Assembly: GCA_022226935.1 (NCBI GenBank)
Contig: CP092081.1
Location: 3,753,345 to 3,817,344 of the forward strand
Direction: 5' to 3'
Source of the DNA: Nitrospira sp.
Lineage (GTDB): Bacteria > Nitrospirota > Nitrospiria > Nitrospirales > Nitrospiraceae
DNA: 64,000 nt
In this document: positions 16,745 to 26,013 of the stretch, one piece after another
Layout of the letters: every line of letters starts with the position of its first letter
Numbering within the stretch: position 1 is the stretch's first letter
Program-made: the position numbers and the translations under genes
The notes under the pieces: generated by a model
What the model saw: the letters and a program-made list of their open reading frames with translations, nothing else
The model's database searches: none
What the model was told of the DNA's origin: nothing

Positions 16745-18691
16745 TCACCGCGCCAGGCCGACACCGTATTCATCTTCTCGCAGCGGCGCCGCCATCCGTT
16801 CCTCGTTGGTCGCCAACTCTTTTTCGATCGCGCGACAAGGAATGATGCCTTCTTCCAACCAGTCGACTTGCCCGGACAAAATGGCTTTCGCCAGCGAATA
16901 CAGCTTGGAATCATCATCCCACAACGGCGTCCGCCATGAGAGTAGCGGCTCCGGATTAAATGCGGCGCTGGTTCTCGAACAGAAGTAGCTGACGAGACGT
17001 TCCATATGCGCCTTGCCGCGCTGCTCTGGGCGTGACTTGTACCACAGCACTGTTTCGACGGCAAAGAGATGCATGGCGGCGCTCACCAGACGCGTCATCA
17101 GCCGCTGCTTCCGTGCCAGCGCCTGCCGATCTCGCGCGGCAACCCACAACGTCATGCGCGCCAGTTCGCGACTCGTTCGTGCCACGAAACGCTCCCACGT
17201 GGGATCGAATGAGCCGGCTTCAGAGTCCTGTTCATACACCGTCAGACCGGCGAATGACCTGGCTGCCGTGTTGACGAAGAACGGTGTCGCCCGCACCATG
17301 TCGGCGATGTGAACGTCGAGGAACGCTTGGCCATGGGTAAAATACTGGGACAGGCCTTCTCTCCCGATCCAAAGGGTCAAGATTCCATTACTGCCCTCCC
17401 AAATCACGTTGATGAGCGCGTCGCGTATCATTCGTTCGATCGGCGCCGGCAGGTCGCCATGGAGACGCAAGGAATCCGGCGTCTCAAATGCGCGTCCGCC
17501 ATAGATGCGGAACAGATCGAGCAACGATTCCAGAAGCCATTCCGTCGCGAGGATCTTTGCGGCCGCGGACTCCAACCGCACATCCTGCTTGGCATCGGCC
17601 CAGATGCCGGTGATTTTCACGATGGCTTCCAACGCCAGCACGCGCGAAGCCATGAGGACGATCTTCGCCCCGATATCGGTGTGTTCGCCGATCGGGCGAT
17701 CGTATTGCACGCGCTGCTGCGCGCGCAGGCGAGCCAACCAGAGACACTGTTTGAGATTCCCAAGGCAGGCGGCGGGGAGCGTGAGTCTCCCCACGGTCAG
17801 GCTTTCCAGGGCGCGCCGCAGGCCCTCGCCCTCTGCGCCCAGCCGGTCCGCGACCGGCACCCACACGTCTCGCAAATGCACCTGACCGTTATAAATTCCG
17901 CGCACGCCCATAAAACTGAGACGCGTGCAGGTGCACCCTCGCGCCTGGGTCTCAACGACAAACGCTCCGAATCGCCGCTCTTCCTTGGGGCGGTGGATCT
18001 CGTGGGGCGCGTCGACAATTTGCGCAATCACGACGAGCCATGACGCCAGAAATGCATGGCGGCCGCGCGGGGCATTGGTCGTATACAACTTCTCGCCGGT
18101 CAGGCGATACCCGATCAGCACGCCGTCTTCATGGACCGGGATCGCATAGGTCTTGAGATCCCAGATATCGCAACCAGCCCCCTTTTCCGTCAGCGCAAAG
18201 CCGGAAACCTCTCCCCTTGCCAGTCGAGGCAGCAATCGTCGTTGTTGTTCTTGGTTCCCGACCAATTTGACCGGTTCGGCCACTCCGATCGAATTGTGCG
18301 CCGACAGCAGGACGGTGGTAGCCGCATCATGGCTGCCGAGCAATGTCGCCGCCTCGTGATATTCCGATTGCGTGAATCCGAGCCCGCCGTACCCGCGTGG
18401 AATTTTGATGCCGAACGCTCCGATCTCTTTTAACGCAGCGATCACATCCTCGCCGATCATGCCCTCTCTGTCGATTCTTTCTGGGTCCACTTTCTCAACC
18501 AACAGATGACGGAGCGTGTCGAGAAATTCGCTTGCCGCCGCGCTCCTGGCAGGGAGTGACGCGTGCGTATACAGATGCCGCCGGACTTTCCCCTCGAACA
18601 GGCCGGACAGAAACCCTGAATAGATCCGCGTATCACGAGCAGCTTCCGCCGCCGCGAGCGACCCTGCAAACATGCGGTCGTTGTTCCCCAT
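16745..18691 (-). CDS. Long acyl-CoA dehydrogenase (VLCAD/ACAD9-like length)
   Basis: 648 residues: N-terminal helical domain, middle beta domain (FALTEKGAGCD for FAD/substrate contact), C-terminal helical domain with WEGSNGIL holding the likely catalytic glutamate (IYEGT position in MCAD), then about 190 extra residues as in very-long-chain enzymes. It oxidises acyl-CoA to 2-enoyl-CoA, passing electrons to ETF. ATG at 18691 follows GGGAGAAAG; the frame stays open upstream to 18937 but that would overlap the patatin gene. It is a paralogue of the enzyme at 47371-49368. Chain-length range is not predictable. Confidence 0.9.
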   Translation of the reverse strand: MGNNDRMFAGSLAAAEAARDTRIYSGFLSGLFEGKVRRHLYTHASLPARSAAASEFLDTLRHLLVEKVDPERIDREGMIGEDVIAALKEIGAFGIKIPRGYGGLGFTQSEYHEAATLLGSHDAATTVLLSAHNSIGVAEPVKLVGNQEQQRRLLPRLARGEVSGFALTEKGAGCDIWDLKTYAIPVHEDGVLIGYRLTGEKLYTTNAPRGRHAFLASWLVVIAQIVDAPHEIHRPKEERRFGAFVVETQARGCTCTRLSFMGVRGIYNGQVHLRDVWVPVADRLGAEGEGLRRALESLTVGRLTLPAACLGNLKQCLWLARLRAQQRVQYDRPIGEHTDIGAKIVLMASRVLALEAIVKITGIWADAKQDVRLESAAAKILATEWLLESLLDLFRIYGGRAFETPDSLRLHGDLPAPIERMIRDALINVIWEGSNGILTLWIGREGLSQYFTHGQAFLDVHIADMVRATPFFVNTAARSFAGLTVYEQDSEAGSFDPTWERFVARTSRELARMTLWVAARDRQALARKQRLMTRLVSAAMHLFAVETVLWYKSRPEQRGKAHMERLVSYFCSRTSAAFNPEPLLSWRTPLWDDDSKLYSLAKAILSGQVDWLEEGIIPCRAIEKELATNEERMAAPLREDEYGVGLAR

Positions 18692-18713
18692 CGATGCTTT
18701 CTCCCGCCCTGAG

Positions 18714-19934
18714 TCAGTGGGCTTTGCGCCAGGCGGCGCCGACGCCGCCGATACGTGCAGATGCGCCTGCGTTCGGCGCAACACGCGGGGCCGATATGCA
18801 TGCGACCTGATTGAGTCGGGCGAGGCGTTGCACGGCGCGGTCCTCGAAGCGGTCGCGCGAAACGGCCATGCCGCGTGACGCAAACTGCGCGGATACGCCA
18901 TCGAAATGGTCTCTGACCAAGGTCCTGACCGAGACATATCCGGCGCGCAAGAGATGGATCCGATCCCGGTAACTCAGAAAACTGCGCTCAAACAACAGCG
19001 CATCCTCCTCCACCGGCGAAATAACCAGGACTTCCTTCGCGGGATAGTCGTGCTGGAACCGTTCCAAGGCCTGGGAGAAGCGCGCGTCAAAGTTGATTCG
19101 CGAGGCCTGTTCGCCGATGGACAAAAAACCCCGATCTCGCAGCCGGCCGGCCGTATTGCTGTTATCCGGCAGATCTTCCGGCAACCGGCGCTGAGGAGGT
19201 CGCGCCATGGGATTGATCATGATCATGAAATCCACGTTTTTTTGCACGGCGACTTCGAAGAACGCCATGCGGCCGATTCCCGCATCGATATAGTCACGGC
19301 CCTGGATACGGACCGGGCAGAAGTAGATGGGAACCGCCGAAGAAGCCGTCACCGCCCGGGAAATCGGCACATCCCGCCACCCTTCGTCCCCGAACAGGAC
19401 ACTCGCGCCTGTTTCCAGATCGATGGCCGGGATATACAGTTCCTTCGACAGTCCCGCAAAAGAATTGCTCAAACCTTTGGCCTTGTAGAGGCCGGCGAGA
19501 TAGAGGGCGAACGGTTCGAGGGTATAGATCCCGCTCGGCAGCGCATCCTGAGCCTTATCGAGCAGGTCGATAAGCGTCATCTCGCCGTAATGCCGCACAT
19601 AATATTTCAAGAGCGGAACCAGTCGGCGGGTCACGCGCCAGAACGTCTTCAGCCCCTCGCCGATGGCGGGAGAAAACACGTTGCGATGATCGAAATAATA
19701 GGGCCTCGTGCCGGAAAGATTCGTGTCCAGGATGTCCCGGGGCCGCACGCCGTTGGCGATCAATGACACGGCCGCCGCTCCCGCGCTGACACCGACGTAG
19801 AGATCGAGGTCGTTCATGGTCACGCCGTCCTCGAACAGGTCGTCCAATGCGGTCAAGGCGCCGATCTCAAAGAGATATCCCGTGAAACCTCCTCCGCCTA
19901 ACGCCAAAGCCCGCTTGCCGAACGCCGATGCCAT
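18714..19934 (-). CDS. Patatin-like phospholipase
   Basis: 406 residues with the patatin signature: oxyanion loop GGGGFTG (14-20), nucleophile in GVSAG and the catalytic aspartate probably in the YIDAGIG motif that follows ITRA-type segments. Patatins hydrolyse acyl esters of glycerolipids. Its place inside a beta-oxidation operon, 36 bases after enoyl-CoA hydratase and 22 before acyl-CoA dehydrogenase, suggests it releases fatty acids for that pathway. No signal peptide is apparent, so it is likely cytosolic or membrane-associated. Confidence 0.9.
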   Translation of the reverse strand: MASAFGKRALALGGGGFTGYLFEIGALTALDDLFEDGVTMNDLDLYVGVSAGAAAVSLIANGVRPRDILDTNLSGTRPYYFDHRNVFSPAIGEGLKTFWRVTRRLVPLLKYYVRHYGEMTLIDLLDKAQDALPSGIYTLEPFALYLAGLYKAKGLSNSFAGLSKELYIPAIDLETGASVLFGDEGWRDVPISRAVTASSAVPIYFCPVRIQGRDYIDAGIGRMAFFEVAVQKNVDFMIMINPMARPPQRRLPEDLPDNSNTAGRLRDRGFLSIGEQASRINFDARFSQALERFQHDYPAKEVLVISPVEEDALLFERSFLSYRDRIHLLRAGYVSVRTLVRDHFDGVSAQFASRGMAVSRDRFEDRAVQRLARLNQVACISAPRVAPNAGASARIGGVGAAWRKAH

Positions 19935-19970
19935 GACGCCCTTTCATCGGCAGAGTTGCCCGCACAACTG

Positions 19971-20759
19971 CTAACGGTCCGTGAAACGCGGCTGACGTTT
20001 CTCCAAAAACGCAGCCAGGCCTTCCCGCTTATCCTCCGTCTCGCACAGGCCACCGAACAGGCGCGCCTCCAAGGCCAGGCCTTCCTGCAGACTCGTGTCT
20101 GCGCCGCTACGAATGGCCCGCAACGAGGCGCGCAAGGCCGGCAAACTTTTGGCAGCCATCTTTCGAGCCAGGCCTTGAGCCTGGTGCAACAGATCTTCGG
20201 GCGGGATGACCTGAGATACCAACCCGATCGACTTCGCTTCCTGCGAAGAAATCGGATCGCCGGTCAGGATCAGTTCCAGTGCCTTGGACTGGCCGACGAT
20301 CCGGGGAAGCCGCTGCGTGCCGCCAAATCCCGGCATGATGCCCAAATTGATTTCCGGCTGGCCCAATCTGCTGCCCTCCGCCACGAGTCTGATGTGACAA
20401 CACATCGCCAATTCCAAACCTCCCCCCAGACAGACGCCATTGATGGCCGCAATGACAGGTTTTTCCAGCGATTCAATCCGGTTGAGGATGGCCTGACCTT
20501 GCCGAGCGATGGATTCGCCCTCTTGCGAGGAGGCAATCGAGGCCAGCAGGCGAATATCGGCGCCCGCAACAAAAAACCGGCCCGTGCCCGTCAGCACCAC
20601 CGCTTTGATCGCATCGTCCTTGGCGAAGACCTCAAAGGCCTGGCTGAGTTCGGCAAGCAGTTCCGGCGTCAGCGTATTGGCCGGCGGATGGTGAATCGTC
20701 ACGGTTGCCACTGCGCCGTCACGCTGACACGCGAGCATCGAACCGGCCGTGGTCGTCAT
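19971..20759 (-). CDS. Enoyl-CoA hydratase/isomerase family
   Basis: 262-residue crotonase-fold protein. The oxyanion-hole segments are FFVAGADI and GVCLGGGLELAM, and the downstream glutamate region FGGTQRLPRIVG matches a true hydratase with the second catalytic glutamate (LGIMPGFGGTQ). It hydrates 2-enoyl-CoA to 3-hydroxyacyl-CoA. RBS GAGGTTCTT precedes the ATG, and the gene starts 7 bases after the hydroxyacyl-CoA dehydrogenase stop, so the two enzymes of consecutive steps are translated together. Confidence 0.93.
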   Translation of the reverse strand: MTTTAGSMLACQRDGAVATVTIHHPPANTLTPELLAELSQAFEVFAKDDAIKAVVLTGTGRFFVAGADIRLLASIASSQEGESIARQGQAILNRIESLEKPVIAAINGVCLGGGLELAMCCHIRLVAEGSRLGQPEINLGIMPGFGGTQRLPRIVGQSKALELILTGDPISSQEAKSIGLVSQVIPPEDLLHQAQGLARKMAAKSLPALRASLRAIRSGADTSLQEGLALEARLFGGLCETEDKREGLAAFLEKRQPRFTDR

Positions 20760-20766
20760 AAGAACC

Positions 20767-22014
20767 TCACTTCATTCGCGCACTGGTGGGTTCGTACGAA
20801 AAGAATCCCCTTCCTGCTGTCTGCCCTGTAAACCCGGCATCCACCAAACGACGCAACATCGGCGCCGGCCAGAACCGCGGACCCACTCGCTCTTGAAGCT
20901 CCTCCAATTCCTGGAGCACGTGATCGATACCGATATGATCAGCCAGATGCAGCGGCCCGCTCTTCTCGCTCGGAAATCCCGTTCCCGCCGCCATCGCCAA
21001 GTCGATATCGCGCGCGGAGGCGACACCTTCCTGCAGCGCAATGACCGCCTCATTCACCATGGCGAAGAGAGGACGCAACCGGGACCATTTCATCTGCTGC
21101 CGCCCGGTGAGCTGCCATACCTGCGCTCTTAGACGTGCCAGATGTTGATCGAGACCATCCTTGTCGACGGCGCCGTAATCATAAAACCCCTTCCCGGTCT
21201 TGATGCCGATCCGCCCGGCCTTCACGAACGCTTCCAGCAGCGGCGCCGGCGCCATCCTGGGCCCATACGAACGGTGCAGGATGCGCGCGACGTCGAGCGC
21301 AATATCCAGCCCGACGGTATCCAGCAGGGTAAACGGGCCGACCGGCATGCCGAAGGACACCATGTCCTGGTCGATCTCTTTGATGGAGACATCGCCGTCC
21401 TGGAGGCACCAGACGGCTTCGTTCAAATAGGGAGAGAGCAAGCGATTGACGAGGAATCCCGCGCACTCCTTGACGATCACCGGCTGTTTTCGAAGGCTCT
21501 CCGAAAAACCGACCACGTCATCGACCGTCTGCGGATCGGTGCCCAGGCCGGGAATCACCTCCACCAGCGGCATCGCATAAGCGGGATTGAAAAAATGCAG
21601 GCCGATCACCTTGCCTGGCCTCTTGGTGACTGATCCGATGGCCGAGATGGACAGCGCGGAAGTGTTACTGGCGAGAATGGCGCTGCGGGAACAGATTCGA
21701 TCAAGCTCCTGGAACACCCGCTGTTTGAGCCCCAATTCTTCAGACACCGCTTCGATGACGAGATCGGCCTCCTGGAGCCCATCGAGAGTCGGCGATGCCG
21801 TCACCAGCAGCATCTTCTCTTCCAATTGTTCAGGCGTCATCTTGCCCTTCGCCACGCGGGCCTGATAGATCGCTCGTACCGAGTCGACGCCACGCCGCGA
21901 GAGAGATTCGTTTCTATCTGCCACGACCACCGGCAGACCGGCAAAACTCACCACTTCCGCAATCTGCGCGCCCATGGTGCCTGCGCCGGCCACCCCGACC
22001 TTGTAGATATACAT
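20767..22014 (-). CDS. 3-Hydroxyacyl-CoA dehydrogenase
   Basis: 415 residues. The NAD-binding fold begins GVAGAGTMGAQIAEV (Rossmann GxGxxG). The catalytic part has SNTSALSISAIG and GLHFFNPAYAMPLVEVIPG with the conserved catalytic histidine, and the 3HCDH C-terminal domains follow in duplicate, which accounts for the length beyond about 285 residues of the single-domain form. It oxidises 3-hydroxyacyl-CoA to 3-oxoacyl-CoA with NAD. Third step of the beta-oxidation operon, 70 bases after the thiolase gene. Confidence 0.93.
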   Translation of the reverse strand: MYIYKVGVAGAGTMGAQIAEVVSFAGLPVVVADRNESLSRRGVDSVRAIYQARVAKGKMTPEQLEEKMLLVTASPTLDGLQEADLVIEAVSEELGLKQRVFQELDRICSRSAILASNTSALSISAIGSVTKRPGKVIGLHFFNPAYAMPLVEVIPGLGTDPQTVDDVVGFSESLRKQPVIVKECAGFLVNRLLSPYLNEAVWCLQDGDVSIKEIDQDMVSFGMPVGPFTLLDTVGLDIALDVARILHRSYGPRMAPAPLLEAFVKAGRIGIKTGKGFYDYGAVDKDGLDQHLARLRAQVWQLTGRQQMKWSRLRPLFAMVNEAVIALQEGVASARDIDLAMAAGTGFPSEKSGPLHLADHIGIDHVLQELEELQERVGPRFWPAPMLRRLVDAGFTGQTAGRGFFSYEPTSARMK

Positions 22015-22084
22015 GGCGTCACCACACGTGAGTCTTCCACGATTCAGCAGTCAGCATTCACAACTCGCCACTCCATCGCCTGTC

Positions 22085-23275
22085 TCACACCTGCTCCAGA
22101 ACCATGGCGGCCCCCTGGCCGCCGCCGACACACAGAGCTACCGCGCCCAGCGCCGCGCCACGCCGCTTCATTTCATAGAGGAGCGTCATCACCAGGCGCG
22201 TGCCGGTCATGCCGACCGGATGCCCCAACGCAATAGCGCCGCCGTTCACATTGACGATATCCCGCTTGAGTCCCAAGACACGCTCCACCGCAAGGTACTG
22301 CGCGGCAAAGGCCTCATTCACTTCGATCAGGTTCAGATCTGCCAGGCTGATTCCGGCGCGCTTGAGGGCCAGCGGCAGCGCTTCCGCCGGCCCGATACCC
22401 ATGCGGGTCGGGTCCACACCAACGAAGGCGTAACTCTTGATGCGCCCGAGAAGGCGGCGGTTGAGATCGCGCGCGCGCGCGGCCGACATGACAATTGCGG
22501 CGGCGGCGCCGTCATTGAGCGGACAACTGTTCCCTGCCGTCACAGTCCCGCCTTCCTTGAACAGCGGCGGATACAGCGCCAGCTGCTGTTCGGTCAACCC
22601 GACATTGGGCCCTTCATCCTGGGTCACGGCAACCGGAGGGACCTCGCGCCCTGCCACCGATTTTGGAACCATCACCGGAAACACCTCATCTTTGAGCCGT
22701 CCTTCACGGATGGCCTTGAACGCGCGGCGGTGACTTTCCACGGCAAAGTGGTCCTGCTCCTCACGACTGATGCTGAATTCCTCCGCCAAGTTCTCCGCCG
22801 TGAGACCCATCAACTGACCGCAAAAGGCATCGGTCAACCCTTCCCAGATGCTGTCGATAAATTCCGCGTGACGCAGCCGCTTCCCCCACCGCATGTCCCG
22901 CGAGACAAACGGCGCGCGGCTCATGCTCTCGACTCCTCCGATCACCTGCACATCCGCATCCTCGCTTTGAATGTTTTGATAGGCGTTCACAAAAGGCTGG
23001 AGGCCGGACGAACAATTCCGCTGGACCGAATAGGCAGGAGTTCGTACCGGGAGACCCGCCATCAGAGCGATCACGCGCGCGACGTTGTAGGCGTCGCTGG
23101 TATGTCCGACCGAGCCGATGATGACTTCATCGATGAGCCGGGGATCCAACTCGGCCCGCGCGATCACCTCGCGCACGGCCAGTTCACCCATTTTATGCGG
23201 CGTAAGATCTTTCAGCGCACCCCCGAAGGCGCCGATGGGAGTTCGCGCGGCGGCGGCAATCACGACCTCTTTCAC
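22085..23275 (-). CDS. Acetyl-CoA acyltransferase (thiolase)
   Basis: 396-residue thiolase with the acyl-accepting cysteine in QRNCSSGLQ, the histidine in NEAFAAQ-type loop and the C-terminal GGxxALGHPVG and CVGGGQG (second cysteine) motifs. It cleaves 3-oxoacyl-CoA to acetyl-CoA and a shortened acyl-CoA, closing the beta-oxidation cycle with the neighbouring genes. GTG start after GGAAGGAGG. 18 bases separate it from the acyl-CoA ligase gene upstream. Confidence 0.93.
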   Translation of the reverse strand: MKEVVIAAAARTPIGAFGGALKDLTPHKMGELAVREVIARAELDPRLIDEVIIGSVGHTSDAYNVARVIALMAGLPVRTPAYSVQRNCSSGLQPFVNAYQNIQSEDADVQVIGGVESMSRAPFVSRDMRWGKRLRHAEFIDSIWEGLTDAFCGQLMGLTAENLAEEFSISREEQDHFAVESHRRAFKAIREGRLKDEVFPVMVPKSVAGREVPPVAVTQDEGPNVGLTEQQLALYPPLFKEGGTVTAGNSCPLNDGAAAAIVMSAARARDLNRRLLGRIKSYAFVGVDPTRMGIGPAEALPLALKRAGISLADLNLIEVNEAFAAQYLAVERVLGLKRDIVNVNGGAIALGHPVGMTGTRLVMTLLYEMKRRGAALGAVALCVGGGQGAAMVLEQV

Positions 23276-23293
23276 GGAAGCCTCCTTCCGGCT

Positions 23294-25009
23294 TCACATC
23301 GCCTTACGCGGAGCCTCTCCGGCGGCGACAGGAATCTGAACCTCATCACGCAAGGCCCTTCGCAGCACTTTTCCGATGATGGTCCGAGGCAACTCGGAGC
23401 GAAACTCAATGGCGACCGGCACTTTGAACCGCGCGAGAGACGTGCGGCAGTGGTCGATGAGCTCGCGTTCAGTCACGGACGATCCTTCGCTTGGCACGAC
23501 AAACGCTTTCACCGCTTCTCCGTAATGACGATCGGGAACCCCCACCACCACCGCTTCGCGCACCGCCGGATGCTGGAAGAGAATTTCTTCGACCTCCCGG
23601 GGGTACACGGTCTCGCCCCATGGCTTGATCACGTCCTTCTTGCGATCGAGAAAAAAGAAAAACCCCTGCTCGTCCCGCCTGACGATGTCTCCGGTATGGA
23701 GCCAGCCGCCTTGCAACACCGCCTGCGTGTCCGACTCTTTGTTCCAATAACCCTGCATCACCTGAGGCCCGCGGACAATCAATTCGCCGGCCTCTCCTGC
23801 CGGAAGGTCTTTGAGTCCCGTCTCCACATCGACGATCTTCGCGTCGGTATCCGGAAACGGCAATCCCATCGAACCAGAAGGATGATCCCGTTCGATCGGG
23901 TTGCAATGCGTCGTGGGACCGGCTTCGGTCAGCCCATACCCTTCCGAAATTTTCACGCCACTGAGACGTTCAAATGCGTCCTGGACTTCAGCCGGGAGCG
24001 GACTCGCCCCGCACAGACAGACTCGTATCGAATGGAGATCGTATCGGCGGACGTTCGGACAATCGGTCATCATCGAAAACATCATCGGCACGCCGGACAT
24101 GATGGTGACGCGATGGTGCTGGATCGCTTTCACCGCCTCGTCGGCGTGAAACCGCGGGAGCAGAATAATCTGGGAACCGGTCGCGACCGCCAGATTCTGG
24201 CAGGTGTTCAATCCATAGCAATGGAACAATGGCACGGCGCCGAGAAACACTTCCTTCCCTTCGCGGAAGTTCGAACACCAGAAACGGCCTTGCAGCGTAT
24301 TGACCACCACATTGCGATGCGTGAGCATCACGCCTTTGGGCGTGCCGGTCGTTCCGCCGGTGTACTGGATCTGCGCCAGCGCGCCTGGCTCAAGGGTTGG
24401 AAGTGGCTCGGCATCGGTTTCTCTATGTACCGTTTCCCCTTCAAGCAACTCGCAGAGGTCATAGACCGGAGGCTGCTTCTCAACGGCAATCCACCGTTTC
24501 GTCCAGCGCGCCTTGATCGGATAGAGCCATCGTTTCACGGGCGGGAGAAAATCCTTCAAGCTCGTGATGACAATCCGCTGCGGTAATCCGGTGCGCTCGC
24601 GTATGGCCTTGATGCGAGGGTAAAACAGATCCAACGCGACGATGGTCTCGCTGCCGGAATCGCTCAGCTGGTCCTGGATTTCCCGCTCGACATACAGGGG
24701 ATTCGTCGGCGTCACGACGGCTCCCGCCTTCAGCACGCCATAATACGCAATCACCGCTTGCGGGATATTCGGCAGCATGAGTGTCACCCGATCGCCGGTC
24801 CGGACGCCCAATCGTCGCAAACCCAGCGCAAGACGGGTGCTCAGTTCATTCAGCTCCCGGAAGGAAATGCGTGTGCCGTAGAAGAACAGGGCGGGCGATT
24901 CGGGAAATCGTGACGCGGAGCGCCGAAGCAGATCCGGAATCGTCCATTCCGGATAGTCGAAGGTAGCGGAAACACCGGGATCATACCGGCTGATCCAAGG
25001 CCGCGGCAT
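23294..25009 (-). CDS. Long-chain fatty-acid-CoA ligase (AMP-forming)
   Basis: 571-residue member of the adenylate-forming family. ATP-binding P-loop YTGGTTGTPKGV, A5 motif SEGYGLTEAGP, hinge/A7-A8 LHTGDIVRRDEQGFFFFLDR and the acyl-adenylation lysine in RTIIGKVLRRAL are all present. It activates free fatty acids for the operon's beta-oxidation enzymes. The ATG at 25009 follows GGAGG; an upstream in-frame codon at 25129 would run back into the diiron-enzyme gene. Exact chain preference is not predictable. Confidence 0.92.
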   Translation of the reverse strand: MPRPWISRYDPGVSATFDYPEWTIPDLLRRSASRFPESPALFFYGTRISFRELNELSTRLALGLRRLGVRTGDRVTLMLPNIPQAVIAYYGVLKAGAVVTPTNPLYVEREIQDQLSDSGSETIVALDLFYPRIKAIRERTGLPQRIVITSLKDFLPPVKRWLYPIKARWTKRWIAVEKQPPVYDLCELLEGETVHRETDAEPLPTLEPGALAQIQYTGGTTGTPKGVMLTHRNVVVNTLQGRFWCSNFREGKEVFLGAVPLFHCYGLNTCQNLAVATGSQIILLPRFHADEAVKAIQHHRVTIMSGVPMMFSMMTDCPNVRRYDLHSIRVCLCGASPLPAEVQDAFERLSGVKISEGYGLTEAGPTTHCNPIERDHPSGSMGLPFPDTDAKIVDVETGLKDLPAGEAGELIVRGPQVMQGYWNKESDTQAVLQGGWLHTGDIVRRDEQGFFFFLDRKKDVIKPWGETVYPREVEEILFQHPAVREAVVVGVPDRHYGEAVKAFVVPSEGSSVTERELIDHCRTSLARFKVPVAIEFRSELPRTIIGKVLRRALRDEVQIPVAAGEAPRKAM

Positions 25010-25041
25010 GTGATCCTCCACCCCTGGCCCAACCAGGGAGG

Positions 25042-25800
25042 TTACCCGCGCAGCTCGCGTTCCAACCCTTGCACCGGTCGCGGCCGTGTCTGGACCGCTC
25101 CGACCGGCTTCCGTTCGAGTCCCATCCAAAATCCTTCGAGATAATCGAGCACGGCAGTCATGCCGCGACGAAAATCGTCTTTTTCCCTGTCAGACATGGG
25201 GGCGTGGGAGACACTCGTCTCGCCATCGATGGCCCCGATCGCATGCTCCATCGCCCGTTCGTGCTCAGACTCGAGTTGGCGATGAAAGACGAAATACGTT
25301 ATGTCCATCTCGGGATACCGCGTGGCCTGCAAGACCGTCAGCCCGGGAATCAAAAGGTCCCACATCGTGATGGCCATATGTTCCAGACCAAAGGAAGCCC
25401 CCAACGCCATCGCATGATTTCCGCTGCTGTATAGATGTTCCATTCCTTCGATATAGGCCCTGGTCGAGGGCCGCATCGGTGAGGTCATCGCGGCGTGAAT
25501 GTCGATTCCCAGCGATCGAAGGAAGTGGCGATACAACAACTCATGGCGATGTTTGACGCAGCCGTCACCCAGTTCCGAATACAGAACCTTCGTCAACTCA
25601 TCCGCAACGGCTTCATCTTCGGTGTTGACCAATTGGGCGGCGAGAATGCGGGGAAAGAACCGCGAGAAGTTATAAAATTCGACGGCGAACTCACGAAATT
25701 CTTTGTCGCTCAGATCGCCGGTACAAAAACGGTCGAGATAGGAATTATTGATCGCGCCATGTCGAAGCACGTCCGCGCGCACTTGTTCGTAAAACGACAT
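25042..25800 (-). CDS. Haem-oxygenase-like diiron enzyme (HDO/TenA-PqqC fold)
   Basis: 252 residues, all-helical, with metal-ligand pattern of the iron-containing redox enzyme family: Glu41 or Glu76 with His84/His86 (SELGDGCVKHRH), Glu140 (FGLEH), and H-x3-E-x2-H at His173, Glu177, His180. Known relatives include UndA (fatty acid to terminal alkene), the CADD p-aminobenzoate synthase (uses its own tyrosine) and SznF. It heads the fatty-acid operon and faces the tyrosine operon, so either substrate world is conceivable. Family level is fairly clear; the reaction is unknown. Confidence 0.8.
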   Translation of the reverse strand: MSFYEQVRADVLRHGAINNSYLDRFCTGDLSDKEFREFAVEFYNFSRFFPRILAAQLVNTEDEAVADELTKVLYSELGDGCVKHRHELLYRHFLRSLGIDIHAAMTSPMRPSTRAYIEGMEHLYSSGNHAMALGASFGLEHMAITMWDLLIPGLTVLQATRYPEMDITYFVFHRQLESEHERAMEHAIGAIDGETSVSHAPMSDREKDDFRRGMTAVLDYLEGFWMGLERKPVGAVQTRPRPVQGLERELRG

Positions 25801-25885
25801 CGTGCACCTCCGCTCTCGTCTCGCGGCACCCTTGTGAGGCCTGCTTCTGCGTGCGTGTTGGGCGAAAAATGATCATCATGCACAA

Positions 25886-25930
25886 ATAATACAAAATCTA
25901 TATTGAATGATGCAACTATTATGTTGTAGA
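25886..25930. promoter_or_regulatory. AT-rich divergent promoter region between the two catabolic operons
   Basis: On the minus strand TTGCAT (25915-25910) and TATTAT (25891-25886) are separated by 18 bases, a good promoter for the fatty-acid operon. On the plus strand TTGAAT (25903-25908) and TGTAGA (25925-25930), 16 bases apart, could serve the tyrosine operon. The two overlap, so one bound regulator could control both. The surrounding 70 bases are strikingly AT-rich against a GC-rich background. Confidence 0.55.
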
Positions 25931-26013
25931 GTGTACTCATGCGTGGACGGTCAGGACACGCCGGCACGTGAAAGCGGCTCAGGTTCCCGTGATAACGCTG
26001 AGGAGGAACCGCC

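Noticed and set aside
22013..24586. 857-codon plus-strand frame antisense to thiolase and acyl-CoA ligase
   Set aside because: His/Arg-rich composition typical of the mirror of GC-rich genes, no family match, and both antisense genes have complete motifs.
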